In this document: positions 38,579-46,984 of the stretch, in pieces | How the letters are laid out: each line of letters begins with the position of its first letter | How positions within the stretch are numbered: position 1 is the first letter of the stretch | From: Paracoccus everestensis | GTDB taxonomy: Bacteria; Pseudomonadota; Alphaproteobacteria; Rhodobacterales; Rhodobacteraceae | DNA: 64,000 nt | Direction of reading: 5' to 3' | NCBI RefSeq assembly: GCF_021491915.1 | Contig: NZ_CP090836.1 | Coordinates: 1,350,501 to 1,414,500, forward strand | Position numbers and translations under genes: made by a program | The notes under the pieces: model-generated | What the model saw: the letters and a program-made list of their open reading frames with translations, nothing else | Databases searched by the model: none | Told to the model about the DNA's origin: nothing

Positions 38579-39163
38579 ATGCCATTCATCATTGCCATCG
38601 ACGGACCCGCCGCCTCGGGCAAGGGCACCATTGCCCGCGCGCTTGCCTCGCATTTCGGATTTCACCATCTGGACACCGGGTTGCTGTATCGGGCGACTGG
38701 AGCCAAGGGAGGCGATCCTGTCGCGGCGGCCCGGTCGCTGCAAGCCAGTGACCTAGACCGCCCCGACCTGCGCAGCGCCGAGGCGGGTCAAGCCGCCAGC
38801 CGCATTGCCGCGATCCCCGAGGTGCGCGAAGCTCTGGTGGCATTCCAACACCGCTTTGCCGCGCAGGAACCCGGCGCCGTTCTGGACGGGCGCGATATCG
38901 GAACGGTGATCTGCCCCGACGCGGCGGTCAAGCTGTATGTGACCGCATCGGATCAGGTGCGTGCCGTGCGCAGGGCTGCCGAACTGGGGGCCGACGCGGA
39001 CGAGATGCTGGCGCAGTTGCAGGAACGGGACCGGCGCGACAGCGAGCGTGCGACGGCGCCACTAAGGCCCGCCCCGGATGCGGTTCTTCTGGACACCAGC
39101 CACCTGACCATTCCCGAAGCCATCGCCCTGGCCGTCGCCCAGGTTGACAGGGTGCGGGGCTAG
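38579..39163 (+). CDS. cmk: Cytidylate kinase
   Basis: Phosphorylates CMP and dCMP. The 194 residues start with [15 protein letters not shown] (P-loop at 9-17) and [12 protein letters not shown], and contain [20 protein letters not shown] with the CMP-binding arginine and aspartates, then the [22 protein letters not shown]. It is about 25 residues shorter than the E. coli protein, mainly in the NMP-binding insert. ATG 38579 is chosen over an extension to 38528. aroA and rpsA, its frequent neighbours, are not here. Confidence 0.93.
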   Translation: MPFIIAIDGPAASGKGTIARALASHFGFHHLDTGLLYRATGAKGGDPVAAARSLQASDLDRPDLRSAEAGQAASRIAAIPEVREALVAFQHRFAAQEPGAVLDGRDIGTVICPDAAVKLYVTASDQVRAVRRAAELGADADEMLAQLQERDRRDSERATAPLRPAPDAVLLDTSHLTIPEAIALAVAQVDRVRG

Positions 39164-39167
39164 GCCG

Positions 39168-39440
39168 TCAGCCGCAGCTTACCCGCCCGATCCAGCCCTT
39201 GGGATCCAGGAAGATGTTCAGGCGCCCCGGCTGATATTCCTGCGTGACAACCTGACCAGGGCTGATTTCCCGATAATGCAGTTGCGGCGGCAGATAAACC
39301 TCGCCGATATTCATGCCGACCAACGCCTGATGCCGGGCCGGATCGCAGCGCGTCGCAGAGACGGTGGGTGCATAGCCGGTGGCGCAGGCGGCCAATGTGA
39401 GGGTCAGGGCGGGCAAGGCCCCGCGCGGGAAGATGGGCAT
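39168..39440 (-). CDS. Lipoprotein with I78-type protease-inhibitor domain
   Basis: 90-residue precursor: signal peptide with lipobox TLAAC (C19 is the lipidated cysteine), then a potato-inhibitor-like I78 domain with CDPARHQALVGMNIGEVYLP and PGRLNIFLDPKGWIGRVSCG. The two cysteines at the domain ends could pair. The family inhibits serine proteases in some members; the partner is unknown. It is convergent with cmk, with only 4 bases between the stops. Confidence 0.83.
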   Translation of the reverse strand: MPIFPRGALPALTLTLAACATGYAPTVSATRCDPARHQALVGMNIGEVYLPPQLHYREISPGQVVTQEYQPGRLNIFLDPKGWIGRVSCG

Positions 39441-39518
39441 CCGATCACCTTTGTGTTTGCGTCAGAACGATATGCGGGGCAGATGCGTTCCCCATCCCAT
39501 CCTCGAGGGAGACGAAAG

Positions 39519-39821
39519 ATGAAACAAAGGGCTATTGCGATTTCCCTGGCGCTCATGCCCGCCATGGCCATGGCCTCCAGCGAGGATGCCTGGGATGAAT
39601 TTCGCGACAAGGTCGAAACGGAATGCCTAGCCCTGGTGGACGTGCCAGAGTCCACGCCCGTCTCGGTCGAAGTCAATCCCTTTGGGTCGGAAACCTATGG
39701 GGCGGCCTTGGTGACAGCGGCCCATCCCGGCGGCACAGAGCGGATGATCTGTATCTTTCACAAGCAGACTGGACTTGCCGAGATCACGGCGCCCTTCACG
39801 GACGCCGCGCCTGTCGAATAG
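39519..39821 (+). CDS. Small secreted protein, unknown function
   Basis: 100-residue precursor with a clear signal peptide (KQRAIAISLALMPAMAMA, cleavage before SSEDAWDEF), two cysteines (ECLALVD and RMICIFHK) that may form a disulfide, and a short beta-rich body (SVEVNPFGSETYGAALVT). I do not recognise the family. GAGGGAG lies about 8 bases before ATG 39519; the open frame extending to 39144 is over other genes. It diverges from the I78 lipoprotein and is convergent with sodC. Confidence 0.7.
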   Translation: MKQRAIAISLALMPAMAMASSEDAWDEFRDKVETECLALVDVPESTPVSVEVNPFGSETYGAALVTAAHPGGTERMICIFHKQTGLAEITAPFTDAAPVE

Positions 39822-39824
39822 AGC

Positions 39825-40361
39825 CTAGTTCGCCTGGGCAAAGGTGCCGCAGCCGATGCGACCACCTGCATGGCCAGATGGTTGGCCGACATAATCGTCG
39901 GGTTGCTCGTGGATGATGATTGCCGATCCGTCTTCGTCGGCCATCAGGTCCGGCGTCAGCCCTGCGGCGAAATGCTCCACCATCAACGCACCGCTTTCCG
40001 GGACATGGATGTTCGGCAGATCGCCCGGATGGGGGCCGTTTGCCGCCATGATGCCATGTTCCTTGTCGCCTGCCAGGTGACCCCCGGCGGATTCGAAATC
40101 GGGCGGTGCGCATTCGCCGGTTTCATGGACATGGGCGCCGTGGATGCCCGCAGGAACACCCTGCAATTCCAGCGTGACCAGCATCACGCCGGACGGTGTG
40201 GCAACCGCAGTCGCGGTTCCCAGGCTTTGACCCTCGGCGGTCTTGATTTCGGCGATCATGGGTGCCTGGCCTTCGGTCGGGGCGGCGGGGGCGGCGGTGT
40301 CTTGCGCGGCGGCGGGAAAGGCCAGCAACAAGCCCAGGGCGGCAGCGGTTCGCAAGGGCAT
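39825..40361 (-). CDS. sodC: Periplasmic Cu/Zn superoxide dismutase
   Basis: 178-residue precursor with a signal peptide (LRTAAALGLLLAFPAAAQD). The SOD domain has GAHVHETGEC (two copper histidines and the disulfide cysteine), GGHLAGDKEHG and NGPHPGDLPNIHV (zinc site), and IIIHEQPDDYVGQPSGHAGG then RIGCGTF (last copper histidine, second cysteine). All metal ligands appear present. AGGAGA lies 6 bases before ATG 40361; the in-frame ATG at 40394 would spoil the signal peptide. Confidence 0.94.
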   Translation of the reverse strand: MPLRTAAALGLLLAFPAAAQDTAAPAAPTEGQAPMIAEIKTAEGQSLGTATAVATPSGVMLVTLELQGVPAGIHGAHVHETGECAPPDFESAGGHLAGDKEHGIMAANGPHPGDLPNIHVPESGALMVEHFAAGLTPDLMADEDGSAIIIHEQPDDYVGQPSGHAGGRIGCGTFAQAN

Positions 40362-40483
40362 CGGATTCTCCTGTTTCTTACGGTCCCGGTTCAACGCAAG
40401 GGCGGCGAAGCCGTTCCGGGTCTTGATCAGCGCGCTCCGATTGGCGATAAGTCGCAGGACTTCCGACCGAAAGGCAGCCTCGA

Positions 40484-40792
40484 ATGCGCGTCCGCATCTA
40501 TCAACCCGCCCGCAATGCCATGCAGTCCGGCAATGCGCGGACGAAAAAATGGGTGATGGAATTTTCCCCCCAAGGCCGCGACATCGATCCGCTGATGGGC
40601 TGGATCAGCGCCGACGATACGCAAAGCCAGGTTCGCCTGCGCTTTGACACGCTGAAGCAGGCCGAGGATTATGCCCGCGAACGTGGTCTGGAATACGTCG
40701 TCCAGCCTCCGCACAGCCGCGCGACCAATGTCCGTCCGCGGGGCTATGGAGAGAACTTCGCCACAGACCGGCGCGCGCCCTGGACGCATTGA
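40484..40792 (+). CDS. Complex I accessory subunit, NDUFS4-type
   Basis: 102 residues of the ETC complex I conserved-region family, the alphaproteobacterial counterpart of the mitochondrial 18-kDa subunit NDUFS4. Marks: [35 protein letters not shown], and [20 protein letters not shown] near the end. It acts in the matrix-facing arm of NADH:quinone oxidoreductase near the quinone/NADH modules. It is apart from any nuo operon in this window. Confidence 0.88.
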   Translation: MRVRIYQPARNAMQSGNARTKKWVMEFSPQGRDIDPLMGWISADDTQSQVRLRFDTLKQAEDYARERGLEYVVQPPHSRATNVRPRGYGENFATDRRAPWTH

Positions 40793-40880
40793 CTGTTGTT
40801 GTTCGGAGCATAGTTGCTGCCGGCTAGGGGTATATTTGTTCAGTTCGGGGCAAAGATTTCGTAATGTATTGATTCTCTTT

Positions 40881-40900
40881 TGACCGCCTCCGGGCGGTCA
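40881..40900 (+). terminator. 8-bp hairpin before the MYG1-family gene
   Basis: TGACCGCC/GGCGGTCA stem with a TCCG tetraloop, followed by TCTCTTTT, 21 bases before the next start codon. It either terminates the complex I subunit transcript or lies in the leader of the MYG1-family gene. Confidence 0.5.
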
Positions 40901-40920
40901 TCTCTTTTCCAGGACATGTC

Positions 40921-41850
40921 ATGAATATTGCTCATCTTGTCACCCATTCCGGTGGCTTTCACGCTGACGAGCTTCTCTCCTCCGTTATCCTGACGCGACT
41001 TTTCCCAAAAGCGCGGATCACGCGGACGCGTGATGCGGCTTGGACCACACCGGCGCCGGACCGGGTGATCTATGACGTCGGCCGCGATCACGATCCGGAG
41101 CGGCTGATCTTCGATCACCACCAGAAGAGCCCACCTCTGCGCGACGACAGCCAGCCCTACAGCTCGTTCGGCCTGATCTGGCGGCACTTCGGCAGGGACT
41201 ATCTGCGGGCCTTTGGTGTTCCTGATGGGGATCTGGACATGATCCATGCAGCGTTCGACGCCGATTTCGTCCTGCCCATCGACCTGGTGGACAATGGAGC
41301 CCTGTCGCCAACCGGGCTGCTCGGAGACCTGTCCCTGCCGCTCCTGCTGGAAAGCCTCAAACCCGTCTTCGACGATCGCAGCCCGGGTGCCGATGATCGG
41401 GCCTTCGAGCATGCGTTGACCATCGCTCGTGCCTTCGTTGAGGCGGCGGTTGCACGAAAGGCCGCCAAGCTGCGGGCCGAGGCTGTCGTCATGGAGGCCA
41501 TCGCCGCCGCCGGAGAAAGCCGGGTCCTCGAACTCCCGATGGGCATGCCCTTCCGCTCTGCCATCGAGAAGGCGGGCGCCGATCACCTGCTGTTCGTGGT
41601 TCACCCCCGAGAAACAGACTGGACCCTGACCGGCATCCGCCGCGAGCCCGAGGGTTTCGCCCTTCGCGCCGACCTGCCGGAGGCCTGGGCGGGACTGACC
41701 GACGCGGCCTTTGAAGCTGCATCTGGCGTTCCTGGCTCACGCTTCTGCCACAACGCCCGCTTCATTGCTGTGGCCGCAGATCGTAAGGCTGCTCTGCAGC
41801 TTGCCACTCTGGCAGTTCAACATACGAAGGCCCTACGAGGAGCAGCTTGA
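40921..41850 (+). CDS. MYG1 / UPF0160-family phosphoesterase
   Basis: 309 residues of a DHH-like family whose eukaryotic member MYG1 is a mitochondrial/nuclear 3'-5' RNA exonuclease. Marks: LVTHSGGFHADELLSSVIL (metal His/Asp), DVGRDHDPERLIFDHHQKSP (DHH), AFDADFVLPIDLVDNG, and the C-terminal VHPRETDWTLTGIRREPEGF with GSRFCHNARFIAVA. Function in bacteria is not established. AGGAC lies just upstream of the ATG. It follows the NDUFS4-type gene. Confidence 0.87.
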   Translation: MNIAHLVTHSGGFHADELLSSVILTRLFPKARITRTRDAAWTTPAPDRVIYDVGRDHDPERLIFDHHQKSPPLRDDSQPYSSFGLIWRHFGRDYLRAFGVPDGDLDMIHAAFDADFVLPIDLVDNGALSPTGLLGDLSLPLLLESLKPVFDDRSPGADDRAFEHALTIARAFVEAAVARKAAKLRAEAVVMEAIAAAGESRVLELPMGMPFRSAIEKAGADHLLFVVHPRETDWTLTGIRREPEGFALRADLPEAWAGLTDAAFEAASGVPGSRFCHNARFIAVAADRKAALQLATLAVQHTKALRGAA

Positions 41851-42371
41851 AGCTTACACTTGTCCCAGGTGGAAGCATCTCGTCACCAAATGGGCGAAGA
41901 GCGGCTTGGCGGCGGGGCAGTATTGTAGTTGATAGCGAAATCGAAGCACACATCCACACGGCAAACGAAACGGGGCCGCACAGCCCCGCGACAGGAGGCG
42001 GAAGCCTGTCAACGTCTTTCATCCTTTACGATCCTCTGCGGCAAGCAAATCCGTAAGCATTGCGAATTACAATCCTTGTTCACCGAAAAGTCCATCAGGA
42101 CGCTTTTCCTTGGATCATCTCTAAGGCATCCCGAGAAATGAAGGTAACCCATTAGATATTTTCGCCTTTTCACTACCATCTTTTCGAAAAGCCCACATTT
42201 TATTAGTCGATCAACGATACCAGAGGCCTCGTTCACGTGCAGGCCTGCTCATGCGCCCCAGCCACCACGCCGGATCCAGCAAACGGCGCCTGCAGCCGGT
42301 TGGTGCGATAGGGTCGCCGCTGTGTGCCGGACTGCATTGACAGCGGCCGCGGCAATTGTCATGGTCTGGCC
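41851..42371. other. Intergenic region upstream of the thiamin operon
   Basis: No convincing gene. It includes a small GGGGC...GCCCC hairpin near 41970 and an A/T-rich stretch at about 42040-42230. A 75-codon minus-strand frame (42009-42236) with several cysteines and a lysine-rich start is open there, but I cannot relate it to a family. The thiamin operon promoter must lie in the last part. Confidence 0.4.
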
Positions 42372-42464
42372 GACATCAACGGGGGTGCTCCATTTTCGGG
42401 GCTGAGATACGCAAGTCGCGTGAACCCTTTTTAGCTGATCCGGGTAATGCCGGCGGAGCGAGGA
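42372..42464 (+). promoter_or_regulatory. TPP riboswitch (THI element)
   Basis: The conserved blocks occur in order: GGGGGTGCTCC, GGGCTGAGATAC, GAACCC, then GCTGATCCGGGTAATGCCGG and CGGAGCGAGGA. These are the pyrimidine- and pyrophosphate-binding arms of the thiamin pyrophosphate aptamer. The 3' end runs straight into AGGA, the ribosome site of ykoF 4 bases before its ATG, so TPP probably blocks translation initiation directly. Confidence 0.93.
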
Positions 42465-42468
42465 ACCC

Positions 42469-43080
42469 ATGTTCATTGGCGCGCAAGTGTCGCTATATCC
42501 CATGACGTCCGATTTCGCAGGCGTCATCCTGTCCAGCCTCAGGGGGCTTGATCCCTATCGCGGCAGGCTCCGGATCGAGACGGACGATATTTCCACTTTA
42601 ATGGTCGGGGGGCCAGAGCCGTTGTTCGATGCCGTGCGCGACCTTTTCGCCCGCGCCGCGCGCGATCCAGCGCATGTGACGATGCACGTCACATTCTCGC
42701 GTGGCTGCCCCGGAGAACCTGACGACCCGACCTGCCGCTGCGACACGCTGACTCGTGCGCAGGGCTTGTCCCTGGCGGAACGTCAGGCCGGGGCGCTTGA
42801 GGCGGTACGAACTGCGCCGGTCCTTGGCGTGGATATCGACGTGCAGTTTTCGCTTTATGTGCTGGGCCAGTACCGCCACATGGACGAGATCTATGGCTGC
42901 ATCGACTTTCTCAAGAACTCTGGCACGTTCCTGCGGTCCAAGAACTTTTGCACCCGCCTGCGGGGCGATGCGGGGGCGGTCTTCGAGGCGCTGCGCCAAG
43001 CCTTCCTGCGCTTTGGCCCGGCCGAGGGGCATGTAACCATCGACATGACGGCCTCGGCTAACAGTCCCGGCAGGCACTGA
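42469..43080 (+). CDS. ykoF: YkoF-type thiamin/HMP-binding protein
   Basis: 203 residues with two similar ferredoxin-like halves: IGAQVSLYPMTSDFAGVI near residue 3 and GVDIDVQFSLYVLGQYRHMD near residue 122, each followed by a helix and a TDDISTLMVGG- or FLRSKNFCTRL-type strand. Bacillus YkoF binds thiamin and hydroxymethylpyrimidine. It has no signal peptide, so it is cytosolic. As the first gene under a TPP riboswitch and before the thiXZY transporter genes it probably handles the imported pyrimidine precursor. Confidence 0.88.
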   Translation: MFIGAQVSLYPMTSDFAGVILSSLRGLDPYRGRLRIETDDISTLMVGGPEPLFDAVRDLFARAARDPAHVTMHVTFSRGCPGEPDDPTCRCDTLTRAQGLSLAERQAGALEAVRTAPVLGVDIDVQFSLYVLGQYRHMDEIYGCIDFLKNSGTFLRSKNFCTRLRGDAGAVFEALRQAFLRFGPAEGHVTIDMTASANSPGRH

Positions 43081-43096
43081 TCCCCGGGGGACGGCC

Positions 43097-43849
43097 ATGT
43101 TGCTGCGTATCCTGCCGCCCTTGATCGTGGTTGCCTGCCTGCTGGGGGGGTGGGAGGCCTATTGCCGACTGGCCGACATCTCTCCGCTGATCCTGCCCGC
43201 GCCCTCGGGCGTGGTCCGGGCGCTGATTCTGAACCGGGTCGAGATCGGTGGCCATGCGCTGTCCACAATATCGGTTGCGGCCTTGGGCTTTTCGTTCTCG
43301 ATCGGATTCGGCTTTTCCACCTCGGTCATGCTGCATTTCCTGCCTTGGACCGAAAAGGGGCTGATGCCGGTGTTCGTGGCAAGCCAGACCGTGCCGCTGG
43401 TCGCGCTGGCGCCGCTGATGATCCTGTGGTTCGGCTTCGGCTTGTTGCCAAAGGTGCTGCTGGTGATCCTTGTCACCTTTTTCCCGATGCTGCTGAGCTT
43501 GCTGTCCGGCTATCGGCAGGTGCCCCCCGCTTTTGTCGAAATTCTGTCCTCGATGAGCGCCGGGCGGTGGTTCGTCTTTCGGCGGGCCGTTCTGCCTTCG
43601 GCCAGGTCAAGCTTCCTTGCCGGGCTGCGGATCTCGGCCACCTATGCGATCGTTGCCACGATCTTTGCCGAATATGCCGGAGCGTCTCGGGGCTTGGGTA
43701 TCTATATCCTGGCTGCCAAGAACAACTTCCGGGCCGATCTGGTGCTGGCCGCGGTTGTGGTGTCCGCCGGGCTGACGCTTGCGCTGCTGGGTGCGATCCG
43801 GCTGGGAGACCGCCTGACGGCTCGCGAACCCAAGATGCGCCATGCTTGA
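43097..43849 (+). CDS. thiX: HMP/thiamin-precursor ABC transporter permease ThiX
   Basis: 250-residue inner-membrane permease of the SsuC/TauC type with about six helices. The ATPase-docking loop is present (LSSMSAGRWFVFRRAVLPSA, near residue 150-170), as is ASQTVPLVALAPLMILWFGFG. By gene context it imports N-formyl-4-amino-5-aminomethyl-2-methylpyrimidine or HMP. It lies 16 bases after ykoF and overlaps thiZ by 8 bases. Confidence 0.88.
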   Translation: MLLRILPPLIVVACLLGGWEAYCRLADISPLILPAPSGVVRALILNRVEIGGHALSTISVAALGFSFSIGFGFSTSVMLHFLPWTEKGLMPVFVASQTVPLVALAPLMILWFGFGLLPKVLLVILVTFFPMLLSLLSGYRQVPPAFVEILSSMSAGRWFVFRRAVLPSARSSFLAGLRISATYAIVATIFAEYAGASRGLGIYILAAKNNFRADLVLAAVVVSAGLTLALLGAIRLGDRLTAREPKMRHA

Positions 43850-44582
43850 CCTGCGCCACCTGACCGTCGGTACAGACAATGCAACACTGGTTCGCGACCT
43901 GTCGCTGATGGTGCCTGCCAAGGGGATCACGGCGCTTGTCGGGCCGTCCGGTTGCGGCAAAAGCTCGGTTCTGAAGTGGTTGGCAGGTATCCTTCCCCAA
44001 GGTCTGAGAGCGGAAGGGCAAGCGACGCTGGATGGGCAGCCCGTCTCTCTTCCTTGTTCGGCGATCAGCTATCAGCCGCAAAGCGATGCGTTGTTTCCCT
44101 GGTTGACATTGGCCGAGAATGCCGCCTTGGGCCTGCGGGTGAAGGGGCGGTCCCGACCCGACGCCCTGGCACGTGTCGCACCGCTGCTTCGCAGCTTCGG
44201 CCTGGAAGGGGCGGAAGGCCAGTTTCCGGCACAGCTTTCGGGCGGAATGCGTCAACGCGCCGCATTCCTGCGCACTGTCGTGCAGGACAGCCGCTATGTT
44301 CTTCTGGACGAACCCTTTTCTGCCCTGGATGCGGTTACGCGGCTGCGGATGCAGGACTGGCTGCTCGGACGGCTGGCCGAGCGCCCGCGCGGTGTTCTGC
44401 TTGTTACCCACGACCTGCACGAGGCGACCAGCCTTGCCGACCGCATCCTGGTCATGGCGGCCAGCCCCGGCCGGATCGTGGCCGAGATCCCCGTGACGCT
44501 TTCCCCTGGACAGCGAAGCGAGGCGGCCCTCGCACCCCTGCGCGACATACTGAAACTTCTTCTGTTGGAAAACACCTCATGA
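43842..44582 (+). CDS. thiZ: HMP/thiamin-precursor ABC transporter ATPase ThiZ
   Basis: 246-residue ATPase: Walker A GPSGCGKSS (residues 36-44), Q-loop YQPQSDALFPWLTLAENA, signature LSGGMRQRAAFLRT, Walker B YVLLDEPFSALDAVTRLRM and H-switch LLVTHDLHEA. It energises uptake by ThiX/ThiY. Overlaps at both ends (8 bases with thiX, 4 with thiY) show tight coupling under the TPP riboswitch. Confidence 0.92.
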   Translation: MLDLRHLTVGTDNATLVRDLSLMVPAKGITALVGPSGCGKSSVLKWLAGILPQGLRAEGQATLDGQPVSLPCSAISYQPQSDALFPWLTLAENAALGLRVKGRSRPDALARVAPLLRSFGLEGAEGQFPAQLSGGMRQRAAFLRTVVQDSRYVLLDEPFSALDAVTRLRMQDWLLGRLAERPRGVLLVTHDLHEATSLADRILVMAASPGRIVAEIPVTLSPGQRSEAALAPLRDILKLLLLENTS

Positions 44583-45568
44583 CCATCCGCCTTTTTGCAC
44601 TTGGCCTTTGCCTGGCCATCCCACTGCCCGCGTGGGCCGAAACTCCTGTAAGCGTGGCGCTCGACTGGATGCTGAACACCAACCACATCGGCCTGGTGGT
44701 CGCCCGCGACCGGGGGCTTTACGCCGCCGAAGGGCTGGAGGTCGAGTTGCTGCCCTATTCCGACACGAATTCGGCGGCACTGCTGGCAGGGGGTGCTGCG
44801 GATTTTGCCTACATGACCTCGCTTGGTTTCATGGCGGCGCGGGCAGGCGGGGCAGATCTGGTGGCCCTGTGGGCCACGATGCAGCACGATCCGGGGCGGC
44901 TGGTCTATAACAGCGACAACGCGGACATCACCCGACCTGCGGATCTGTCAGGCAAGACCTATGCGGGCTTTGGCAGCGCCTGGGAAGGGGCACTGATCGG
45001 CACGATGATCCGCAATGACGGCGGCGAGCCGGTCTGGGACACCGTGATCTTGGGCACCGGTGCCTATGAGGCCCTGGCCTCGGGCGCGGTGGACTTCACG
45101 TTGGAGGTCGCGACATGGGAAGGCGTCAACAGCACGCTTTTGGGCCGCAAGCAATCTTCATTCGCCTATTCCGACTATGGCATCCCCGACCAGCAGACCG
45201 GCTATGTCGGAACGCGCGCGGAAACCCTTGCCCAAGACCCGGATCTGGCCGGGCGCTTCATGCGGGCGACACTGGCGGGCTATGAATGGGCAGCCGATCA
45301 CCCGGACGAGGCTGCGCAGATCCTGATCGCCGCCGGGGACTTCCCGAACCCGGGCCTGGTCCAGGGCTCGATGAAGGCGATTGCCGAAGGCGGTTACCTC
45401 CGCGATGGGGACACGCCTGTTGGCAGCATTGATCCGGTCCGCTTTTCCGCCATGGCAAAATTCCTGTTCGACAGCGGCGTTCTCAGGGATGTGGGCGGCA
45501 ATGCCCTGGATTGGCCAGGTGACGTCTCGACCTGGTTCGACCAGGGCTGGAGAGGGCAGGGGTCGTGA
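44579..45568 (+). CDS. thiY: HMP/thiamin-precursor substrate-binding protein ThiY
   Basis: 329-residue periplasmic protein of the NMT1/THI5-like family with a signal peptide (IRLFALGLCLAIPLPAWAE). Family marks: VALDWMLNTNHIGLVVARDR near the mature start, EVELLPYSDTNSAALLAGG and DFAYMTSLGFMAARAGGADL. It delivers a pyrimidine precursor to ThiX/ThiZ. ATG 44579 overlaps the thiZ stop; the longer frame upstream belongs to thiZ in another frame. It is the last gene of the riboswitch-controlled operon. Confidence 0.9.
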   Translation: MTIRLFALGLCLAIPLPAWAETPVSVALDWMLNTNHIGLVVARDRGLYAAEGLEVELLPYSDTNSAALLAGGAADFAYMTSLGFMAARAGGADLVALWATMQHDPGRLVYNSDNADITRPADLSGKTYAGFGSAWEGALIGTMIRNDGGEPVWDTVILGTGAYEALASGAVDFTLEVATWEGVNSTLLGRKQSSFAYSDYGIPDQQTGYVGTRAETLAQDPDLAGRFMRATLAGYEWAADHPDEAAQILIAAGDFPNPGLVQGSMKAIAEGGYLRDGDTPVGSIDPVRFSAMAKFLFDSGVLRDVGGNALDWPGDVSTWFDQGWRGQGS

Positions 45569-46027
45569 CGGACGCCAGCAGCGTTGGGTGCCTGTATCAA
45601 ATGAAGATCTGCCATGTTTCTGGCTGAACTCCCTCCAGGGCGGCACATTCAGGTCTTCTTACAAAACCATCAAGGCCCTGATACGACGGCTGCAATGGTC
45701 TGAACGGCATCATCCATGTCAAACGGCTGGGGTTCGATGGCAAGAGACACCAGCCGCGTATGGGCACTGCAAGGTCCAGTTTGCCCGCTGACCCCTGGCA
45801 ACATCTTCACCAGAAATTTCACGCGTCGGCGCGGCCAAGGCTGCGACAAGCGCTTGCTGGATGACAAGGCTCAGGATGCGGGTTGGCTGCGCGTTGGCAT
45901 TAGGGACCATAGAATCCATCCTTGCATAACGCCCCCAGGATCCGTGCAGGAAACCTGCCGGATGCAACCAAGCGCGTTTATCGAAAACACTGCCGCACGC
46001 CCGGTGATCAGAAAGGCACGGACAGCG
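45569..46027. other. Stretch without a recognisable gene
   Basis: Open frames occur on both strands but none shows family motifs or a good ribosome site. Two minus-strand frames (45670-45867 and 45719-45967) could be pieces of one decayed gene, but I cannot identify it. Confidence 0.4.
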
Positions 46028-46159
46028 CTATTGTGCGGCCGCAGGGCCGAAACCTTCCTCCCACTCCACGAAGGTGCTGATGCAACCCGTGGCGCAAGGG
46101 TTGGGATCCTGCGCACAGGCAGCAAGAAGAACAACGGCGCAAAGAGCAAAACGGAACAT
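46028..46159 (-). CDS. 43-residue lipoprotein
   Basis: A very small gene: ATG 46159 preceded by AAAGG 8 bases upstream, a signal peptide MFRFALCAVVLLAAC with lipobox LLAAC, and a mature part of about 29 residues, CAQDPNPCATGCISTFVEWE then EGFGPAAAQ. Two further cysteines in the mature part (CATGC) could pair or bind metal. No family is recognised; it resembles entericidin-type small lipoproteins only in size and build. It lies about 100 bases downstream of the CAP-domain lipoprotein gene on the same strand and may be co-transcribed with it. Confidence 0.6.
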   Translation of the reverse strand: MFRFALCAVVLLAACAQDPNPCATGCISTFVEWEEGFGPAAAQ

Positions 46160-46267
46160 GAGACTGACCTTTCACAGAGCATGAAAGGTAATTCTTTGGC
46201 GGCCGGCGAGAAAGATGTTCTTTTGTGCAGGCGAAAGCCTGCGATGCGTGTCGGGCAAAGCCCAGGC

Positions 46268-46804
46268 TCAACGCGGCGCCGCATAGACGGCAACCCAATA
46301 GACCGTCCTTCCGTCCGACCCGATTGCGCTTCCAATGCCATAATCGCGCAGCGGAGGAATAAGGATGTTCTGCAAGTGTCCACTGGACGCGTTCCAAGCC
46401 GCCAGGGCTTGTCCTGCGTCATAGGGTCCGGCCGCGATATTTTCCGCAGTCACGCGTGGTGCATAGCCAAGGCTCTTTACGCGCGGCCCTGGTCCCGAGG
46501 TGGAGCTTCCCTTATGAGTCATCCGCCCCCGTTTTGCCATATCGCAGGCATGGGCTGCGGCGGCACGTGCCAAGGTGGCATTGGCTTGCACCGCTGACAA
46601 ACCGGCCCGGGACCGCACGGCATTCGTCGCCTGCACACCAGCCAACTGCTCGGCCGCCTTGGGGCTGAAGCATTGTGCCTTACCGGGGGCGGAGGCCTGG
46701 ACGGCATGGGCATCCGCGCTTTCCGCCGAGGGGGATGTCGTGCAGGCGGCGATGCTGAGGACGAATACGGCGGCGAAAGCAAATTTGACGGCGCTGAAAG
46801 TCAT
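46268..46804 (-). CDS. CAP-domain (SCP-like) lipoprotein
   Basis: 178-residue precursor. The signal peptide ends in the lipobox LSIAAC (C21). After a short linker, a CAP domain runs from about residue 50: NAVRSRAGLSAVQANATLAR, AAAAHACDMAKRGRMTHKGS, RVTAENIAAG and GHLQNILIPPLRDYGIGSAI, the expected YkwD-type motifs. Bacterial CAP lipoproteins are found on the cell surface; the biochemical role is unknown. AAGGAG precedes the ATG. Confidence 0.87.
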   Translation of the reverse strand: MTFSAVKFAFAAVFVLSIAACTTSPSAESADAHAVQASAPGKAQCFSPKAAEQLAGVQATNAVRSRAGLSAVQANATLARAAAAHACDMAKRGRMTHKGSSTSGPGPRVKSLGYAPRVTAENIAAGPYDAGQALAAWNASSGHLQNILIPPLRDYGIGSAIGSDGRTVYWVAVYAAPR

Positions 46805-46958
46805 CGACCAGATCTCCTTGGCTGAACTTTACACTGGCTTGGTCTAAATTGGCATGCAATCTAAAGTTGTAAAGATTAGCGGAAGGTATGGATGTGTTGG
46901 AGGGTCTAGCGCCATCGGTTGCCACGATCTTGCTTCTGGCCAAGGCCAAAGCAAGAAA

Positions 46959-46984
46959 CCCCCGGCGTGTCGTGGCGCCGGGGG
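46959..46984 (-). terminator. Intrinsic terminator, minus strand
   Basis: 9-bp perfect stem CCCCCGGCG/CGCCGGGGG (46959-46967 with 46976-46984), 8-base loop; read on the minus strand it is followed by TTTCTTG. No annotated gene ends here; a small RNA is a candidate source. Confidence 0.65.

Noticed and set aside
42009..42236. Cysteine-containing minus-strand frame in the A/T-rich gap
   Set aside because: Open only over 75 codons in A/T-rich DNA, no clear ribosome site and no recognised family.
43952..44578. Upstream extension of the thiY frame
   Set aside because: It overlaps thiZ in another frame; the signal peptide and ATGA overlap fix the thiY start at 44579.
45716..46597. Plus-strand frame of 293 codons
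   Set aside because: It runs antisense through the small lipoprotein and the CAP-domain gene and has no signature.
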